Assembly: GCA_018435055.1 (NCBI GenBank)
Contig: JAHDOA010000018.1
Span: 62,001-126,000, forward strand
DNA: 64,000 bases
From: Pelotomaculum sp.
GTDB taxonomy: Bacteria > Bacillota > Desulfotomaculia > Desulfotomaculales > Pelotomaculaceae
Direction: 5' to 3'
The position numbers and the translations under genes are program-made. Under the pieces are notes generated by a model, which was not told the origin of the DNA, ran no database searches, and saw nothing but the letters and a program-made list of their open reading frames with translations. Shown in pieces: positions 50,616 through 60,088 of the stretch (the stretch's first letter is position 1; every line of letters starts with the position of its first letter).

Positions 50616-51722
50616 ATGCCTGTACTAAACACCCCCTTTATTATTAAAAAAATGGATATTAAAAACAGGTTTCTGCGTTCCGCGACTGTGGAAAGCAAGG
50701 CTGACATTGACGGTTTTGTTACTGATGACCTCCTCGAACTTTACTATCATTTAGCAGTAGGTGGGGCGGGTATGCTGGTTACCGGGGCCGCCGCTGTTGA
50801 ACCCGCGGGGAAAGGCTTTGCGCAGCAGATATGTGTGTTTGATGACAAGTTCTTACCGGGCTTAAACAGGTTGGCCCGCATAGTGCACAAATACGGCAAT
50901 GGCTGCAAGTGCGCGGCGCAGATTTTTCACCAGGGCATAGCCGGGTATGCCATTTCCTATGGCGCTCCCGGCAGGGGGTTCACCCTTAGAGATATCAGGC
51001 CGGATGACATTACCGCAACGGTAAAGGCTTTCGGCTTGGCCGCCCGCAGGATAAAAGACGCAGGCTTTGACGCTGTAGCCGTGCACGGAGCGCATGGCTA
51101 TCTTCTAAACCAGTTCCTTTGCCCGGCCACAAACAACCGCGTTGACAGGTGGGGCGGCAGCCTTGAAAACAGGATGCGTTTCACACTGGAGGTATACTCC
51201 GCCATACGCGATCAGGTCGGCGACGGCTTCCCGGTATTATGGAAAATGAACACTTCTGATTATATAGAAGGCGGAAATGAGATTGAACAATACGCCAGGG
51301 TGGCCGCAACGCTGGCGAAAATGGGTGTGGATCTAATTGAATTGACCGGCGGCGTGGAGAAACAGGCAAAATTGCGCGCCCGGCTCAGTAAAGAGGCGGG
51401 AGAGCATGAAGCATATTTCTACTGGGCTATCAATGCCATGAAGGAAGCTGTTGCAGGAACAAAAACCGCACTGGCAATGACCGGCGGCATCCGCTCACTA
51501 CCGGCGATGGAGGGGCTGCTGAAAAAGGGAGTCGACTTAATTGGTATCTGCCGCCCTTTAATCTGCGAGCCTGACCTGCCCAACCGTTTGCTAAACAGCC
51601 CCGACAAAAGGCAGTCCAAATGCACTTCATGCAATAAATGCCTTTTTCATATTGCCAGGCAGCCACTAAAATGCCTCGAGTTCGATCCTTTCCGCAGTGT
51701 GCTGGCCAGTGTTTCCAGGTAA
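50616..51722 (+). CDS. Old yellow enzyme-family NADH:flavin oxidoreductase, short form with Fe-S motif
   Basis: The FMN barrel enzyme reduces C=C bonds of enoates or similar compounds. Visible blocks are 'IKNRFLRSATVES', 'QIFHQGIAGY', 'AVHGAHGYLLNQFLCPATNNRVDRWGGSLENRMRF', 'IELTGG' and 'IGICRPLICEPDLPNRLL'. The end has C-T-S-C-N-K-C with a fourth Cys 11 residues later, the [4Fe-4S] site of 2-enoate reductases and dienoyl-CoA reductases, but the C-terminal FAD/NAD domain of those enzymes is missing. So it is a single-domain form that would need an electron-donor partner. ATG at 50616 behind GGAGGGC gives 368 residues. Confidence 0.85.
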   Translation: MPVLNTPFIIKKMDIKNRFLRSATVESKADIDGFVTDDLLELYYHLAVGGAGMLVTGAAAVEPAGKGFAQQICVFDDKFLPGLNRLARIVHKYGNGCKCAAQIFHQGIAGYAISYGAPGRGFTLRDIRPDDITATVKAFGLAARRIKDAGFDAVAVHGAHGYLLNQFLCPATNNRVDRWGGSLENRMRFTLEVYSAIRDQVGDGFPVLWKMNTSDYIEGGNEIEQYARVAATLAKMGVDLIELTGGVEKQAKLRARLSKEAGEHEAYFYWAINAMKEAVAGTKTALAMTGGIRSLPAMEGLLKKGVDLIGICRPLICEPDLPNRLLNSPDKRQSKCTSCNKCLFHIARQPLKCLEFDPFRSVLASVSR

Positions 51723-51819
51723 GATATATTCCACCGGCCTTAGTTGAGATAATCCAATATTTTAAAATACTGGAAGCAAAAAGTCGATTAAATTTTACCT
51801 GTTAGAATAGGAGGGTTAT

Positions 51820-53895
51820 ATGAAAGCGCTAGTGCTGGCGGAAAAGCCCAGTGTGGGCAGGGAAATAGCCAGGGTATTAAAATGCGGCATGAAAAATAAG
51901 GGTTATATAGAAGGGTCCCAGTTTATTGTGACATGGTCACTTGGTCACCTGGTCACACTGGCTGAACCCGATGATTACGATAAAAAATACAGGGAGTGGC
52001 GCCTGGAGGATTTACCCATGTTGCCGCCCAGGATGAAATTAAAGGTTATCAGACAGACTTCCCACCAATTCCAGGTCATTAAAAATTTAATGAAGCGGGA
52101 GGATATCAAAGAGCTGGTTATTGCCACGGACGCCGGACGGGAAGGAGAGCTGGTGGCTCGCTGGATCATGGTCCTGGCAAACTGGAAAAAACCGTTTAGA
52201 CGCCTCTGGATCTCCTCACAGACCGATGACGCCATTAGAGAAGGGTTTGCCAACCTGAAGGCAGGCGCCTCTTATAACAACCTTTATGACGCCGCCGTAT
52301 GCCGGGCGGAGGCAGACTGGCTGATCGGGCTCAATGTTACCAGGGCTTTAACTTGCAAGTTCAATGCCCAGTTAAACGCCGGACGGGTGCAGACACCCAC
52401 CCTGGCTATGATTGTAAACAGGGAAGAAGAAATAAAAAACTTTGTACCGGTGTATTATTGGACGATCCGGGCTGATTTTGGGGACTACTATGGCGACTGG
52501 CGGAACAAAGACGGCAGCGGCCGCATCTTTAATCACCTTCAAGCAGAAGAAATCGCCGCTAAAATCAAAGGGCGCCAGGGGCTTGTTATTGAAGTCCACA
52601 CTACAAGCAAGAGCGAGGGGGCGCCCCTGGCTTACGACCTGACTGAGCTGCAGAGGGACGCCAATAAACGTTACGGTTTTTCAGCCCAAAAAACCCTTTC
52701 TGTCTTACAGGACTTATATGAACGGCATAAGCTTGTCACCTACCCGCGGACCGACTCCCGTTATATCACCACGGATATTGTGCCTACTCTCACGGCCAGG
52801 TTGAAAAGCATCTCCGTGACGCCGTACGCGGCATTGGTAAAACCCCTTTTACAGAAACCTTTAAACCCAACGAAACGTTTCGTTGATAACAATAAAGTCA
52901 CTGATCACCATGCCATCATTCCTACCGAAGAGCCCCTTCTTTTATCATCATTGAAAGAAGATGAAAGAAAATTGTATGACTTGATTGTCAGGCGGTTTAT
53001 CGCTGTCCTATACCCGCATTATCGTTACGACCAGACAACTATAATTACTGCCGTTAACGGTGAACATTTTCACTCCCGGGGCAAGGTGGTAAGAGAAAAA
53101 GGATGGCGGGCTGTAACCTCCAAAACCGCAGAAAAGGAGGGAGCAGACGAGGAAACGCTGCCGGAGCAGACACTGACCCAGCAAAAAAAAGGTGATGTCA
53201 AACAGGTTAAAAACTGTAAAATCAACAAATCAAAAACCAGGCCGCCGTCACGTTACACGGAAGCCACCCTGCTGACAGCCATGGAAAGTCCGGGCAGGTT
53301 TATTGAAGACGAAGAACTGCGCGAGTCCATGAAGGGCAGCGGCCTTGGGACACCGGCCACCCGGGCCGAAATCATCGAAAAACTGCTCAATACCAGTTAT
53401 ATCGAGCGCCATGGTAAAGAACTGGTCCCCACATCAAAAGGGATCCAATTAATCGGTTTAGTTGCCCCGGCCCTGAAAACCCCGGAATTAACAGCGCAGT
53501 GGGAGCAGAAGCTGTCCGACATCGCCAGGGGAAAGGGTAATAAAAAAGAATTTATGTCTGATATTCGCAATAACGCCGTGGAACTGGTAAAATGTGTTTC
53601 CTCCGGCACAGCTGTTTATAGAGCAGATAATCTAACCAAAACAAAATGCCCGCTCTGTGGTAAATACATGTTGCTGGTGAACGGGAAAAGAGGAAAAATG
53701 CTTTCTTGCCAGGACAGGGCCTGCGGGTACAGGCAACCGGAGAAACAGGATGATTTCGCTTACCGGAGTACCAAGGGGAGCAGCAGGGTGAATCAACAGC
53801 TGATTGCCCGTTACAGCCAGCAAGAATCTATCGGCAGTAACGTAGGGGAAATTCTTAAAGCCGCGATGGCCAAGGAAAATAAAAAAAATGAATAG
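51820..53895 (+). CDS. topB: DNA topoisomerase III
   Basis: The type IA topoisomerase decatenates DNA. The Toprim domain begins MKALVLAEKPSVGREIARVL and includes 'VIATDAGREGELVARWIM'. The active-site region contains 'LVTYPRTDSRYITTD' with the catalytic tyrosine. 'RPPSRYTEATLLTAMESPGRF' and 'GLGTPATRAEIIEKLL' are also conserved. Near the C-terminus CPLCGKYM...CQDRACGY is a zinc-ribbon remnant. Length of 691 residues is normal. TopB proteins in mobile elements also exist, but no conjugation genes are near, so a chromosomal role is likely. Confidence 0.93.
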   Translation: MKALVLAEKPSVGREIARVLKCGMKNKGYIEGSQFIVTWSLGHLVTLAEPDDYDKKYREWRLEDLPMLPPRMKLKVIRQTSHQFQVIKNLMKREDIKELVIATDAGREGELVARWIMVLANWKKPFRRLWISSQTDDAIREGFANLKAGASYNNLYDAAVCRAEADWLIGLNVTRALTCKFNAQLNAGRVQTPTLAMIVNREEEIKNFVPVYYWTIRADFGDYYGDWRNKDGSGRIFNHLQAEEIAAKIKGRQGLVIEVHTTSKSEGAPLAYDLTELQRDANKRYGFSAQKTLSVLQDLYERHKLVTYPRTDSRYITTDIVPTLTARLKSISVTPYAALVKPLLQKPLNPTKRFVDNNKVTDHHAIIPTEEPLLLSSLKEDERKLYDLIVRRFIAVLYPHYRYDQTTIITAVNGEHFHSRGKVVREKGWRAVTSKTAEKEGADEETLPEQTLTQQKKGDVKQVKNCKINKSKTRPPSRYTEATLLTAMESPGRFIEDEELRESMKGSGLGTPATRAEIIEKLLNTSYIERHGKELVPTSKGIQLIGLVAPALKTPELTAQWEQKLSDIARGKGNKKEFMSDIRNNAVELVKCVSSGTAVYRADNLTKTKCPLCGKYMLLVNGKRGKMLSCQDRACGYRQPEKQDDFAYRSTKGSSRVNQQLIARYSQQESIGSNVGEILKAAMAKENKKNE

Positions 53896-53934
53896 CTAAA
53901 AGAGATCAGTACCGGTTACATCAGTGTCTCAATG

Positions 53935-53970
53935 AAAGCCCCTATGAGATAAAAGATAGGGGCTTTTTTT
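53935..53970 (+). terminator. Terminator after topB
   Basis: AAAGCCCCTAT pairs perfectly with ATAGGGGCTTT around a ten-base loop, followed by a T-run. It lies 40 bp after the topB stop. Confidence 0.92.
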
Positions 53971-54084
53971 TCGAAGAAAATTTTGAGAAAGCAGGTAATC
54001 CAAGGACTTTTGTCGAAAATATAAATATAGTAGTTTTTTCTGCAATATTTTGGTAAAATTAGAACGAGATAAAGGAGGTATGTA

Positions 54085-55017
54085 TTGAGATATAAATATA
54101 TCATAGCTGGAGCGCTTATTTTTGTTTTTTTGCTCGTTTTCCAGGTGTACGACGTTAGCGCTGAAGGGCGTGTACTGAAGTTGGGAATGTCAGGGGAGGA
54201 CGTTTCGGCGCTGCAAACGGGACTCTATACGCTTGGTTATCTCGCATCAGGCAACCCTGATGGTATTTACGGTCCCTTAACGATGTCAGCGGTGAATGAT
54301 TTGCAGAGGAAACACGGCCTTGCTTGTGACGGCATAGCAGGCCCGGCGACATTAGCCGCAATGAATGCCGAGTTGGCTGCATTGAAGGCTGAACTGCAAA
54401 CAAACAACCCGGCGCCCAATGTTTTAAAAAGAGGCATGAAAGGCGATAATGTACTAGATCTGCAGAAAAAGCTTAAATCGCTTGGTTATTATCAGGATAG
54501 CCTGGACGGAATTTTTGGTTCGGGCACACTACTGGCTGTAATTGACTTTCAGGCCACAAACGGACTTACAGCCGATGGCGTTGCCGGTCCCCAGACACTA
54601 CAAACGCTGCAAAATTCTCCGGTCACTGCTAACCGCGGCACATCTGTAGACCGCAAATCGCAAATGATCGCGTCATTCGCCAGGCAGTTTCTTGGTACCC
54701 CATACGTATGGGGTGGCAGCTCACCTGCAGGTTTTGACTGTTCGGGATTTGTCTGCTATGTTTACAACCATTTCGGCATCCAGCTTCCGCATGCGGCTGA
54801 TGAACAATTTAATTGCGGCGCCGGGGTAAGCCAGCTGATACCAGGCGATATGGTGTTCTTCACTACCTATCTGGCAGGACCTTCCCATGTCGGTATATAC
54901 ATAGGGGATAACTGTTTTATCCACAGCAGTTCATCTGCGGGAGAGGTTGTAATAACATCGCTATCTCAGGATTATTATAGTGAAAGATACCTGGGCGCCC
55001 GCCGTTTGACAAATTAA
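54085..55017 (+). CDS. NlpC/P60 endopeptidase with two peptidoglycan-binding domains
   Basis: The exported cell-wall hydrolase would cut peptide stems of peptidoglycan. Residues 1-27 form a signal peptide. Two PG_binding_1 domains follow (about 28-95 and 111-178), with the typical 'G.DV..LQ..L..LGY....DGIYGP.T..AV..FQ...GL..DGI.GP.T' pattern. The C-terminal NlpC/P60 domain has the catalytic Cys in DCSGFVCYVYN, His in 'SHVGIYIG' and a final His in 'NCFIHSSSS'. The TTG start is behind AAAGGAGGTATG. It may act in growth, sporulation or germination. Confidence 0.92.
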   Translation: MRYKYIIAGALIFVFLLVFQVYDVSAEGRVLKLGMSGEDVSALQTGLYTLGYLASGNPDGIYGPLTMSAVNDLQRKHGLACDGIAGPATLAAMNAELAALKAELQTNNPAPNVLKRGMKGDNVLDLQKKLKSLGYYQDSLDGIFGSGTLLAVIDFQATNGLTADGVAGPQTLQTLQNSPVTANRGTSVDRKSQMIASFARQFLGTPYVWGGSSPAGFDCSGFVCYVYNHFGIQLPHAADEQFNCGAGVSQLIPGDMVFFTTYLAGPSHVGIYIGDNCFIHSSSSAGEVVITSLSQDYYSERYLGARRLTN

Positions 55018-55038
55018 TAGTCAAATATTTAAACGACT

Positions 55039-55073
55039 AAAAGCCCCGTGATTAACAAACCGGGGCTTTTATA
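55039..55073 (+). terminator. Terminator after the NlpC/P60 gene
   Basis: AAAAGCCCCG pairs perfectly with CGGGGCTTTT around a 12-base loop and ends in a T-rich tail. Confidence 0.9.
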
Positions 55074-55220
55074 TTATATTTAATATTTTTATAGGCCTGG
55101 CCGGCGCTTGTGCTGACGATAAAAAATCATTATTATATATCTAGCGAGGTTCCAGGAGTGTTTCAAAACACCCCCCTGAAAATTCTAAAACCAGAACCGT
55201 TGTAATAGGAGCTGGGTATC

Positions 55221-55973
55221 TTGGTTAAAAATTATCGCAAATGGTTTTTGGCAAGGGTCAAACGGGCCATCTACGATTTTGACATGCTGCAGGACGGTGA
55301 CCGGGTGACCGTAGCGTTCTCGGGAGGCAAAGACAGCGTAGCCGTACTGTACTCGCTGGATTTGCTAAGACGGATACTGCCGGTCAAATTCGAGCTGGTT
55401 GCAGCTGTATTTATTAAAACCGGATGGCCGGTGGACCTGCAGGTACTTGAAGATTTCTGCCATTCCATAAAGACGCCTTTTTATGTGGTGGAAACTGAAA
55501 TCGCCAGAATTGTTTTTGAGGAAAGAGGGAGGGACAACCCTTGTGCTATCTGTTCACACCTGCGCCGGGGCGCCCTGCACAGCAAGGTCCTGGAACTGGG
55601 CTGCAATAAGGTCGCTCTGGGACACCACCTTGACGATGTCATAGAAACATTTTTTATGAGCCTGATTTACACCGGGCAACTGCGCGTATTTTCACCGGCA
55701 ACTTTTCTTGACCGTACGGGCCTGACAATGATCCGGCCGCTGGTTTACCACCCCTCAGAGGAAATTATCACTTTTGTTGAGAAGGAAGGTTTGCCTGTCG
55801 TACCAAATCCCTGTCCGGTTAACGGCTTGACCCACAGGGAAGTGGCTAGAAAACTTATTGCCAGCCTGGCCAAACAATTTCCCAACTTTAAGGCACGCTT
55901 TCTTACTTCACTTCAAACATTCGACCGGCGAAACCTATGGCCTGAAATACTCCACAAAGGACAGCGGAAGTAA
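55221..55973 (+). CDS. TtcA-like tRNA 2-thiocytidine synthetase
   Basis: The PP-loop ATPase adenylates a nucleobase carbonyl for thiolation. It has FSGGKDSVAVL at the N-terminus and the CAIC pair at about residue 111 and 'PNPCPVNG' with the third cysteine, the three Cys that bind a [4Fe-4S] cluster in TtcA/TtuA enzymes. 'KVALGHHLDDVIETFFMSL' is also conserved. The 250-residue length is shorter than Proteobacterial TtcA (about 310). Target position (C32 or another base) is not decidable. TTG start behind TAGGAG. Confidence 0.82.
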   Translation: MVKNYRKWFLARVKRAIYDFDMLQDGDRVTVAFSGGKDSVAVLYSLDLLRRILPVKFELVAAVFIKTGWPVDLQVLEDFCHSIKTPFYVVETEIARIVFEERGRDNPCAICSHLRRGALHSKVLELGCNKVALGHHLDDVIETFFMSLIYTGQLRVFSPATFLDRTGLTMIRPLVYHPSEEIITFVEKEGLPVVPNPCPVNGLTHREVARKLIASLAKQFPNFKARFLTSLQTFDRRNLWPEILHKGQRK

Positions 55974-56015
55974 TTAGATACCTATTGCTTATTATAAGAA
56001 AAGGGAGGTAGTCAC

Positions 56016-56957
56016 ATGCCTGATCCAGCTGCATTTCAGCTGCCGCAGGAATTTTTACTGGTAGGCGCAGCAGTGGAAATCGGACTTTTTGATGAGATTA
56101 AAAAAGGCTCATCTACTTTGCAGGAGTTATCAGTGAGACTTGATGTTGATTACAGAGCCTTATGGACGGTAACAGAAGCGCTGGTAGAACTGGGTTATGT
56201 AGTATACAGCGATAATGAACAGATAGAATTAACTAAAGAAGCCGAAAACATATTTTACAATCTGGCGCACAGCGATTATACAGGTTTCTCTTTCATGCAC
56301 GGATATAATCTAATCGCATCCTGGATTCAACTGCCCGAAGTTATTAAAACCGGCAAGCCTGCTTCCAGAAAAGACAAGGGCAGGCATTCAAAAGATTTCA
56401 TCAGAGCTATGAGCTATCATGCTCAAAGATCAGCCGCTCTTATTGCGGACTATTGTATGCGCGGCTTGCCGGCCGGTCGAAAAATACTCGATGTGGGCGG
56501 CGGTCCGCTAACATATGCCAAGGCTTTCGCAGAAAGAGGAGCCGCTGTTACAGTCCTTGATCTACCTGAGGTTATTGACATGATGAGTCCTGAGCTTGAT
56601 CAGGCCCTGCCTGTTAAAATGGTCAAGGGGGACTTCACCGTGGGATTACCCGCAGGTCCTTATGATTTGGTCTATCTTGGCAATGTATGCCATATTTACG
56701 GAGAAAAAGAAAACAGAAGGCTTTTTATCGATGCCGCTAAAGAAACCGTAAAAGGCGGGCACATTATAATCAGTGATATGATCCGGGGGACCGGCGCCAG
56801 AGCGGCGGTATTTGCGGTAAACATGCTGATCAATACTGTTTCCGGTGGCACATGGACGTATGAACAATACAAAGTATGGCTGGAGGATGCCGGATTTAGG
56901 GTATGCCCATGGGAGGAAGTAGGGGGGGCCCAATTAATCAGGGGTATTAAAGAATAA
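56016..56957 (+). CDS. SAM-dependent O-methyltransferase family protein
   Basis: The 313-residue protein has an N-terminal helical dimerisation/winged-helix part (AAVEIGLFDEIKKGSSTLQELSVRLDVDYRALWTVTEALVELGYV) and a Rossmann methyltransferase domain with KILDVGGGPLTYAKAFAERGAAVTVLDLPEVI, the SAM motif. This is the plant-type or acetylserotonin O-methyltransferase architecture found in many secondary-metabolite and corrinoid-related enzymes. Substrate unknown. The start follows GGGAGGTAG. Confidence 0.8.
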   Translation: MPDPAAFQLPQEFLLVGAAVEIGLFDEIKKGSSTLQELSVRLDVDYRALWTVTEALVELGYVVYSDNEQIELTKEAENIFYNLAHSDYTGFSFMHGYNLIASWIQLPEVIKTGKPASRKDKGRHSKDFIRAMSYHAQRSAALIADYCMRGLPAGRKILDVGGGPLTYAKAFAERGAAVTVLDLPEVIDMMSPELDQALPVKMVKGDFTVGLPAGPYDLVYLGNVCHIYGEKENRRLFIDAAKETVKGGHIIISDMIRGTGARAAVFAVNMLINTVSGGTWTYEQYKVWLEDAGFRVCPWEEVGGAQLIRGIKE

Positions 56958-56988
56958 AAAGAATAAGTGGATAAAGGTGTGCCGTTTT

Positions 56989-57798
56989 TTACAAAATATG
57001 CCGCAGCAGGATCTTTTGTTTAGCCTCAATATAGGGCATCTGAAAATATTTTTTGCGCCGTTCCGAGCCAAGATAAGCTCTTGGGTTTTCCAAATCTTGC
57101 GCGGCCAGGTACAGCCAGTAGATAAGCGGGTATACACTTCCTCTGTAGCTGGCCCCATTATAATTGACAGTTAGAATGTCCTTTATGAAACTGTCCCAAA
57201 TATCTATTGTGCTTGGCCCACAATCCATAATCCTGTTATTGGTTCCTATGCGTGAACATATATACATGTCTTCAAAGCTAGTATAATAGGTTGTGCCGAA
57301 GATCCTGCAAATTAAAGGCCTTACATTATAGATCGAACAAGTGCTTTGCCTGGCTGAAAATCCGGTTAAAAAGGGGCATTCAATTTTAACGCTCTTTGAT
57401 AATTCATAGATCCGCAGCGACATATTATTGAAATTCTGTCCAGAGTGGTCGAATTTAAAATAATCCAGCAAAGCGGGCTGCTCTTTTTCTAAATAGTTAA
57501 TCGCTTGCAAAACCCTGTGCTTAACCTGCGCTGTCCTCTTGGGATCAAATTTTATCATTTCGCGGCAAATTAAAAAGAATTCTACTATTGAGACGCAAAA
57601 AAGTGTACTGCAACATTCACTGCATCCCTTTTTGCACACCGGTTTAACCTTATGTTTAGAGTAATAACTAATAATCAGGGTGTCCACCCTTGAATACAAA
57701 GTAAGCATTTTTGCAGCAAGGCTTTCTCTAGAAATATCCGGATGGCATTTTTTTTGCCTTCTCATACTGCCGCAAAAACAAACGGCGTCGCTAGACAC
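56989..57798 (-). CDS. YkgJ-family cysteine cluster protein with SEC-C-like N-terminus
   Basis: The 269-residue protein begins with CFCGSMRRQKKCH, a SEC-C-type zinc-binding motif (usual CxCGSGxKxKxCC). The core has CKKGCSECCSTLFCVS, CPFL and 'STCSIYNVRPLICRIFGTTYY', the YkgJ/Fe-S-or-zinc cysteine cluster pattern. The combination suggests metal binding but no assigned reaction. The start is GTG. It is transcribed opposite to the methyltransferase with 31 bp between the stops. Confidence 0.7.
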   Translation of the reverse strand: MSSDAVCFCGSMRRQKKCHPDISRESLAAKMLTLYSRVDTLIISYYSKHKVKPVCKKGCSECCSTLFCVSIVEFFLICREMIKFDPKRTAQVKHRVLQAINYLEKEQPALLDYFKFDHSGQNFNNMSLRIYELSKSVKIECPFLTGFSARQSTCSIYNVRPLICRIFGTTYYTSFEDMYICSRIGTNNRIMDCGPSTIDIWDSFIKDILTVNYNGASYRGSVYPLIYWLYLAAQDLENPRAYLGSERRKKYFQMPYIEAKQKILLRHIL

Positions 57799-57999
57799 GG
57801 TTACCGAACCCCCACAAGGTAGTAATTATTGGCGCCAATTTTCTTTGTAATCAGTAATAGAACATCCTATAAAGAGAAAATTTAAAGAGAGAATTCTGCA
57901 TTTTTGCGTTGGATTAATCATTCAACAAAGAGGCAATCACACCTTTAGGATATTTTGTCGAAATATGACATCTATAATCGAAAAGGTATACCCAAAATA

Positions 58000-58034
58000 A
58001 AAACGCGCTAGAAATAATAATTCTAACGCGTTTT
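58000..58034 (-). terminator. Terminator-like palindrome, copy 1 of a repeated element
   Basis: AAAACGCGCTAGAA pairs with TTCTAACGCGTTTT around a seven-base loop, one C-A mismatch. On the minus strand it is followed by T-rich sequence and lies 47 bp past the amidohydrolase stop. Its arms recur at 60932. Confidence 0.75.
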
Positions 58035-58080
58035 GTGTTGATATAGTTTTAAACTAATGCTGGAATAAAAAGATGCCGTA

Positions 58081-58914
58081 TTAACCCAAGCCCAAAAGCT
58101 GCCTGGCGTTCTCCCCCAGTATTTTCGAGATTGCCTCTTTAGAAATATTCAAATTCCTAATTGATTCAATGTTCTTTTTCACATCTACACTGGGCCAATC
58201 AGTACCAAACATAAACTTATGGGCAAACCGTCCCATATCAGGAAAATATTCTAAAAGTCTTTTCGGGGGTAGCCCTGAAACATCGATATAAATATTTTTA
58301 TGCAGGCGAACCATGCTAACCGCCTCATTATACCACGGGCCCCGTCCGCCGTGCGCCATAATGATTTTCATATTCGGAAAATCCACAGCCACGTCATCAA
58401 AAAAGATTGGATTCGCATATTTTAACCTGGTACCATAATAAATTGAGGTTCCCGTATGGAAAAGTACAGGTATGCCCAGTCTTTCGGCAACAGCATATAA
58501 CGGGTACATGAAATTGTCATTGGGATAATAATAATTATATGATGGGACTAGCTTGAGTCCCTTAAAGCCACGGTTCAATACTAAATCCTCCAACATTTCA
58601 CCCATTTTAGGGTGCAAATAAGGATTTATCGTGCAAAACGGTATTAGTCTCGGGCTTACCCGGCAAAAATCTTCTACTGCTTCATTAGTACAAATACCTG
58701 TTGACAAAGGCGAAATTTCTGCTAATATAACAGAATAATCTACGCCGTTGTAATCCATCAACTGCAAAAATGCATGTGGGTCGCTATGTTTTTTGCAAAA
58801 AGCCACATATTCTTCCTTGGAAGGAAAGGCGCTGGAAAAAAAATCAAAGGCATCTTTACCAAATGTTTCGTATTCCGATAGATGAACGTGAACATCTATT
58901 ACTGTTTTTTTCAA
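58081..58914 (-). CDS. Amidohydrolase 2-family metal-dependent hydrolase
   Basis: The TIM-barrel protein of the amidohydrolase 2 family has IDVHVHL (metal site), 'FKGLKLVPSYN', 'PVLFHTGTS', 'IIMAHGGRGP' and 'FMFGTDWPSVD', the standard ligand blocks. Relatives are decarboxylases or hydrolases of aromatic acids and lactones. TTG at 58914 is preferred for spacing to AGGAG; a GTG four codons up overlaps that site. About 277 residues. Substrate unknown. It stands alone in an AT-rich region. Confidence 0.78.
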   Translation of the reverse strand: MKKTVIDVHVHLSEYETFGKDAFDFFSSAFPSKEEYVAFCKKHSDPHAFLQLMDYNGVDYSVILAEISPLSTGICTNEAVEDFCRVSPRLIPFCTINPYLHPKMGEMLEDLVLNRGFKGLKLVPSYNYYYPNDNFMYPLYAVAERLGIPVLFHTGTSIYYGTRLKYANPIFFDDVAVDFPNMKIIMAHGGRGPWYNEAVSMVRLHKNIYIDVSGLPPKRLLEYFPDMGRFAHKFMFGTDWPSVDVKKNIESIRNLNISKEAISKILGENARQLLGLG

Positions 58915-59077
58915 TTTGCAAACCACTCCTATCTTTATATACCGTAATTCCTTTATCTTCTTTATATTACCATTCCCGGCAAGGATAATATAATATGCGT
59001 AACCGATTGCATTAATATTTATTAACTATAAATAAACTTCGTTATTATTTTGCCAAGTTATTTATTGGCATATATGC

Positions 59078-59188
59078 TACCGGCTCTTAATATACTTAAT
59101 ATATGGTTCAACATCCCTTGGGAAACCGGTAGTTATATAAACATGTAAACAACAGCTGGCAGCAAAACGCCAGTTGTTGTTTGTTTTT
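59078..59188 (+). promoter_or_regulatory. Structured leader with terminator before the phosphatase gene
   Basis: CTACCGG near 59080 pairs with CCGGTAG near 59126 across a 40-base loop containing TCCC/GGGA. This is followed by a strong terminator hairpin, 59148-59188 (AACAACAGCTGGC with GCCAGTTGTTGTT, one G-T) and T-run, which ends 38 bp before the gene. No gene lies upstream on this strand, so the terminator probably ends a leader, as in a riboswitch or other attenuator. I match it to no known class. Confidence 0.45.
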
Positions 59189-59226
59189 AGAAAATATATA
59201 ATAGATCTGATGGAGGTGTTTTTAAC

Positions 59227-59973
59227 ATGATCGATATCCACAGCCATATCCTGCCTGGTTTAGACGACGGGGCGGCCACTATAGAAGAAGCTATTGCCAT
59301 GGCCAGCTGTGCTATCGCGGATGGAATCAAGCAAATGGTGGTAACACCACACGTGAAATCAAGGACGTATCCCAGCAAAAAAGCGATCCTGGACAAAATG
59401 GTAAACCTGCAGGATGTGCTGCAGAAAAATGGAATCAACCTTCTTCTCGTACCTGGCGCTGAATATAGAATTGATCCGGAACTGCCCCGGCAACTTGCCA
59501 GGGGGGAACTTCTTACCATAAACGATAAAGGGCGATACCTGCTGGTGGAATTTTCCGATGTGTCAGTTCCCGATTATTCGGCTGACGTTTTCTCTGAATT
59601 GCTGAAGCAGGGCGTAACACCAATTATAGCCCACCCGGAACGAAACTCAGTCTTTATCGAGGACCATAACCGTTTGTACGAACTGCTGTCGAATGGCGCT
59701 TTAGCGCAGTTAACATCCGGCAGTTTAACCGGCTATTTTTCTCCTTATATTACAACCGCCGCCAGATCTTTTTTGGAAAGAGGTTATATTCATTTTATTG
59801 CTTCCGACGCACATAGCCGTAGCGGCCAGCTCTTACAGTTCAAGCCGGCGGTATGGGAGGCGAAGCGCCTGCTCAGCGAAGAGGAAGCGCGCCGCCTGTT
59901 GATCAGCAATCCTCAACGGGCTCTCCGGGGCGAGCTTATCGAAGCTTGCGAATTGATGAAAAAAGTAATTTGA
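59227..59973 (+). CDS. CpsB/YwqE-type PHP-domain tyrosine-protein phosphatase
   Basis: The 248-residue PHP-domain phosphatase dephosphorylates bacterial tyrosine kinases that control polysaccharide synthesis. Metal-binding blocks are MIDIHSHILPGLDDGA, 'VTPHV', 'IIAHPERN' and 'FIASDAHS'. No kinase (CpsD/YwqD) or chain-length protein gene is adjacent, which is unusual. The start follows GGAGGTG. The preceding leader with terminator suggests regulated transcription. Confidence 0.87.
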   Translation: MIDIHSHILPGLDDGAATIEEAIAMASCAIADGIKQMVVTPHVKSRTYPSKKAILDKMVNLQDVLQKNGINLLLVPGAEYRIDPELPRQLARGELLTINDKGRYLLVEFSDVSVPDYSADVFSELLKQGVTPIIAHPERNSVFIEDHNRLYELLSNGALAQLTSGSLTGYFSPYITTAARSFLERGYIHFIASDAHSRSGQLLQFKPAVWEAKRLLSEEEARRLLISNPQRALRGELIEACELMKKVI

Positions 59974-60088
59974 TTGTGGCCACAAAAGAAATATTTATCA
60001 TATTAATACAAACCCCAATGCTGATACTATTCTAAAATAGTGTATAACAGAAGGGGGTTTTATTTTATTCATCGAAAAGTTTATCACT

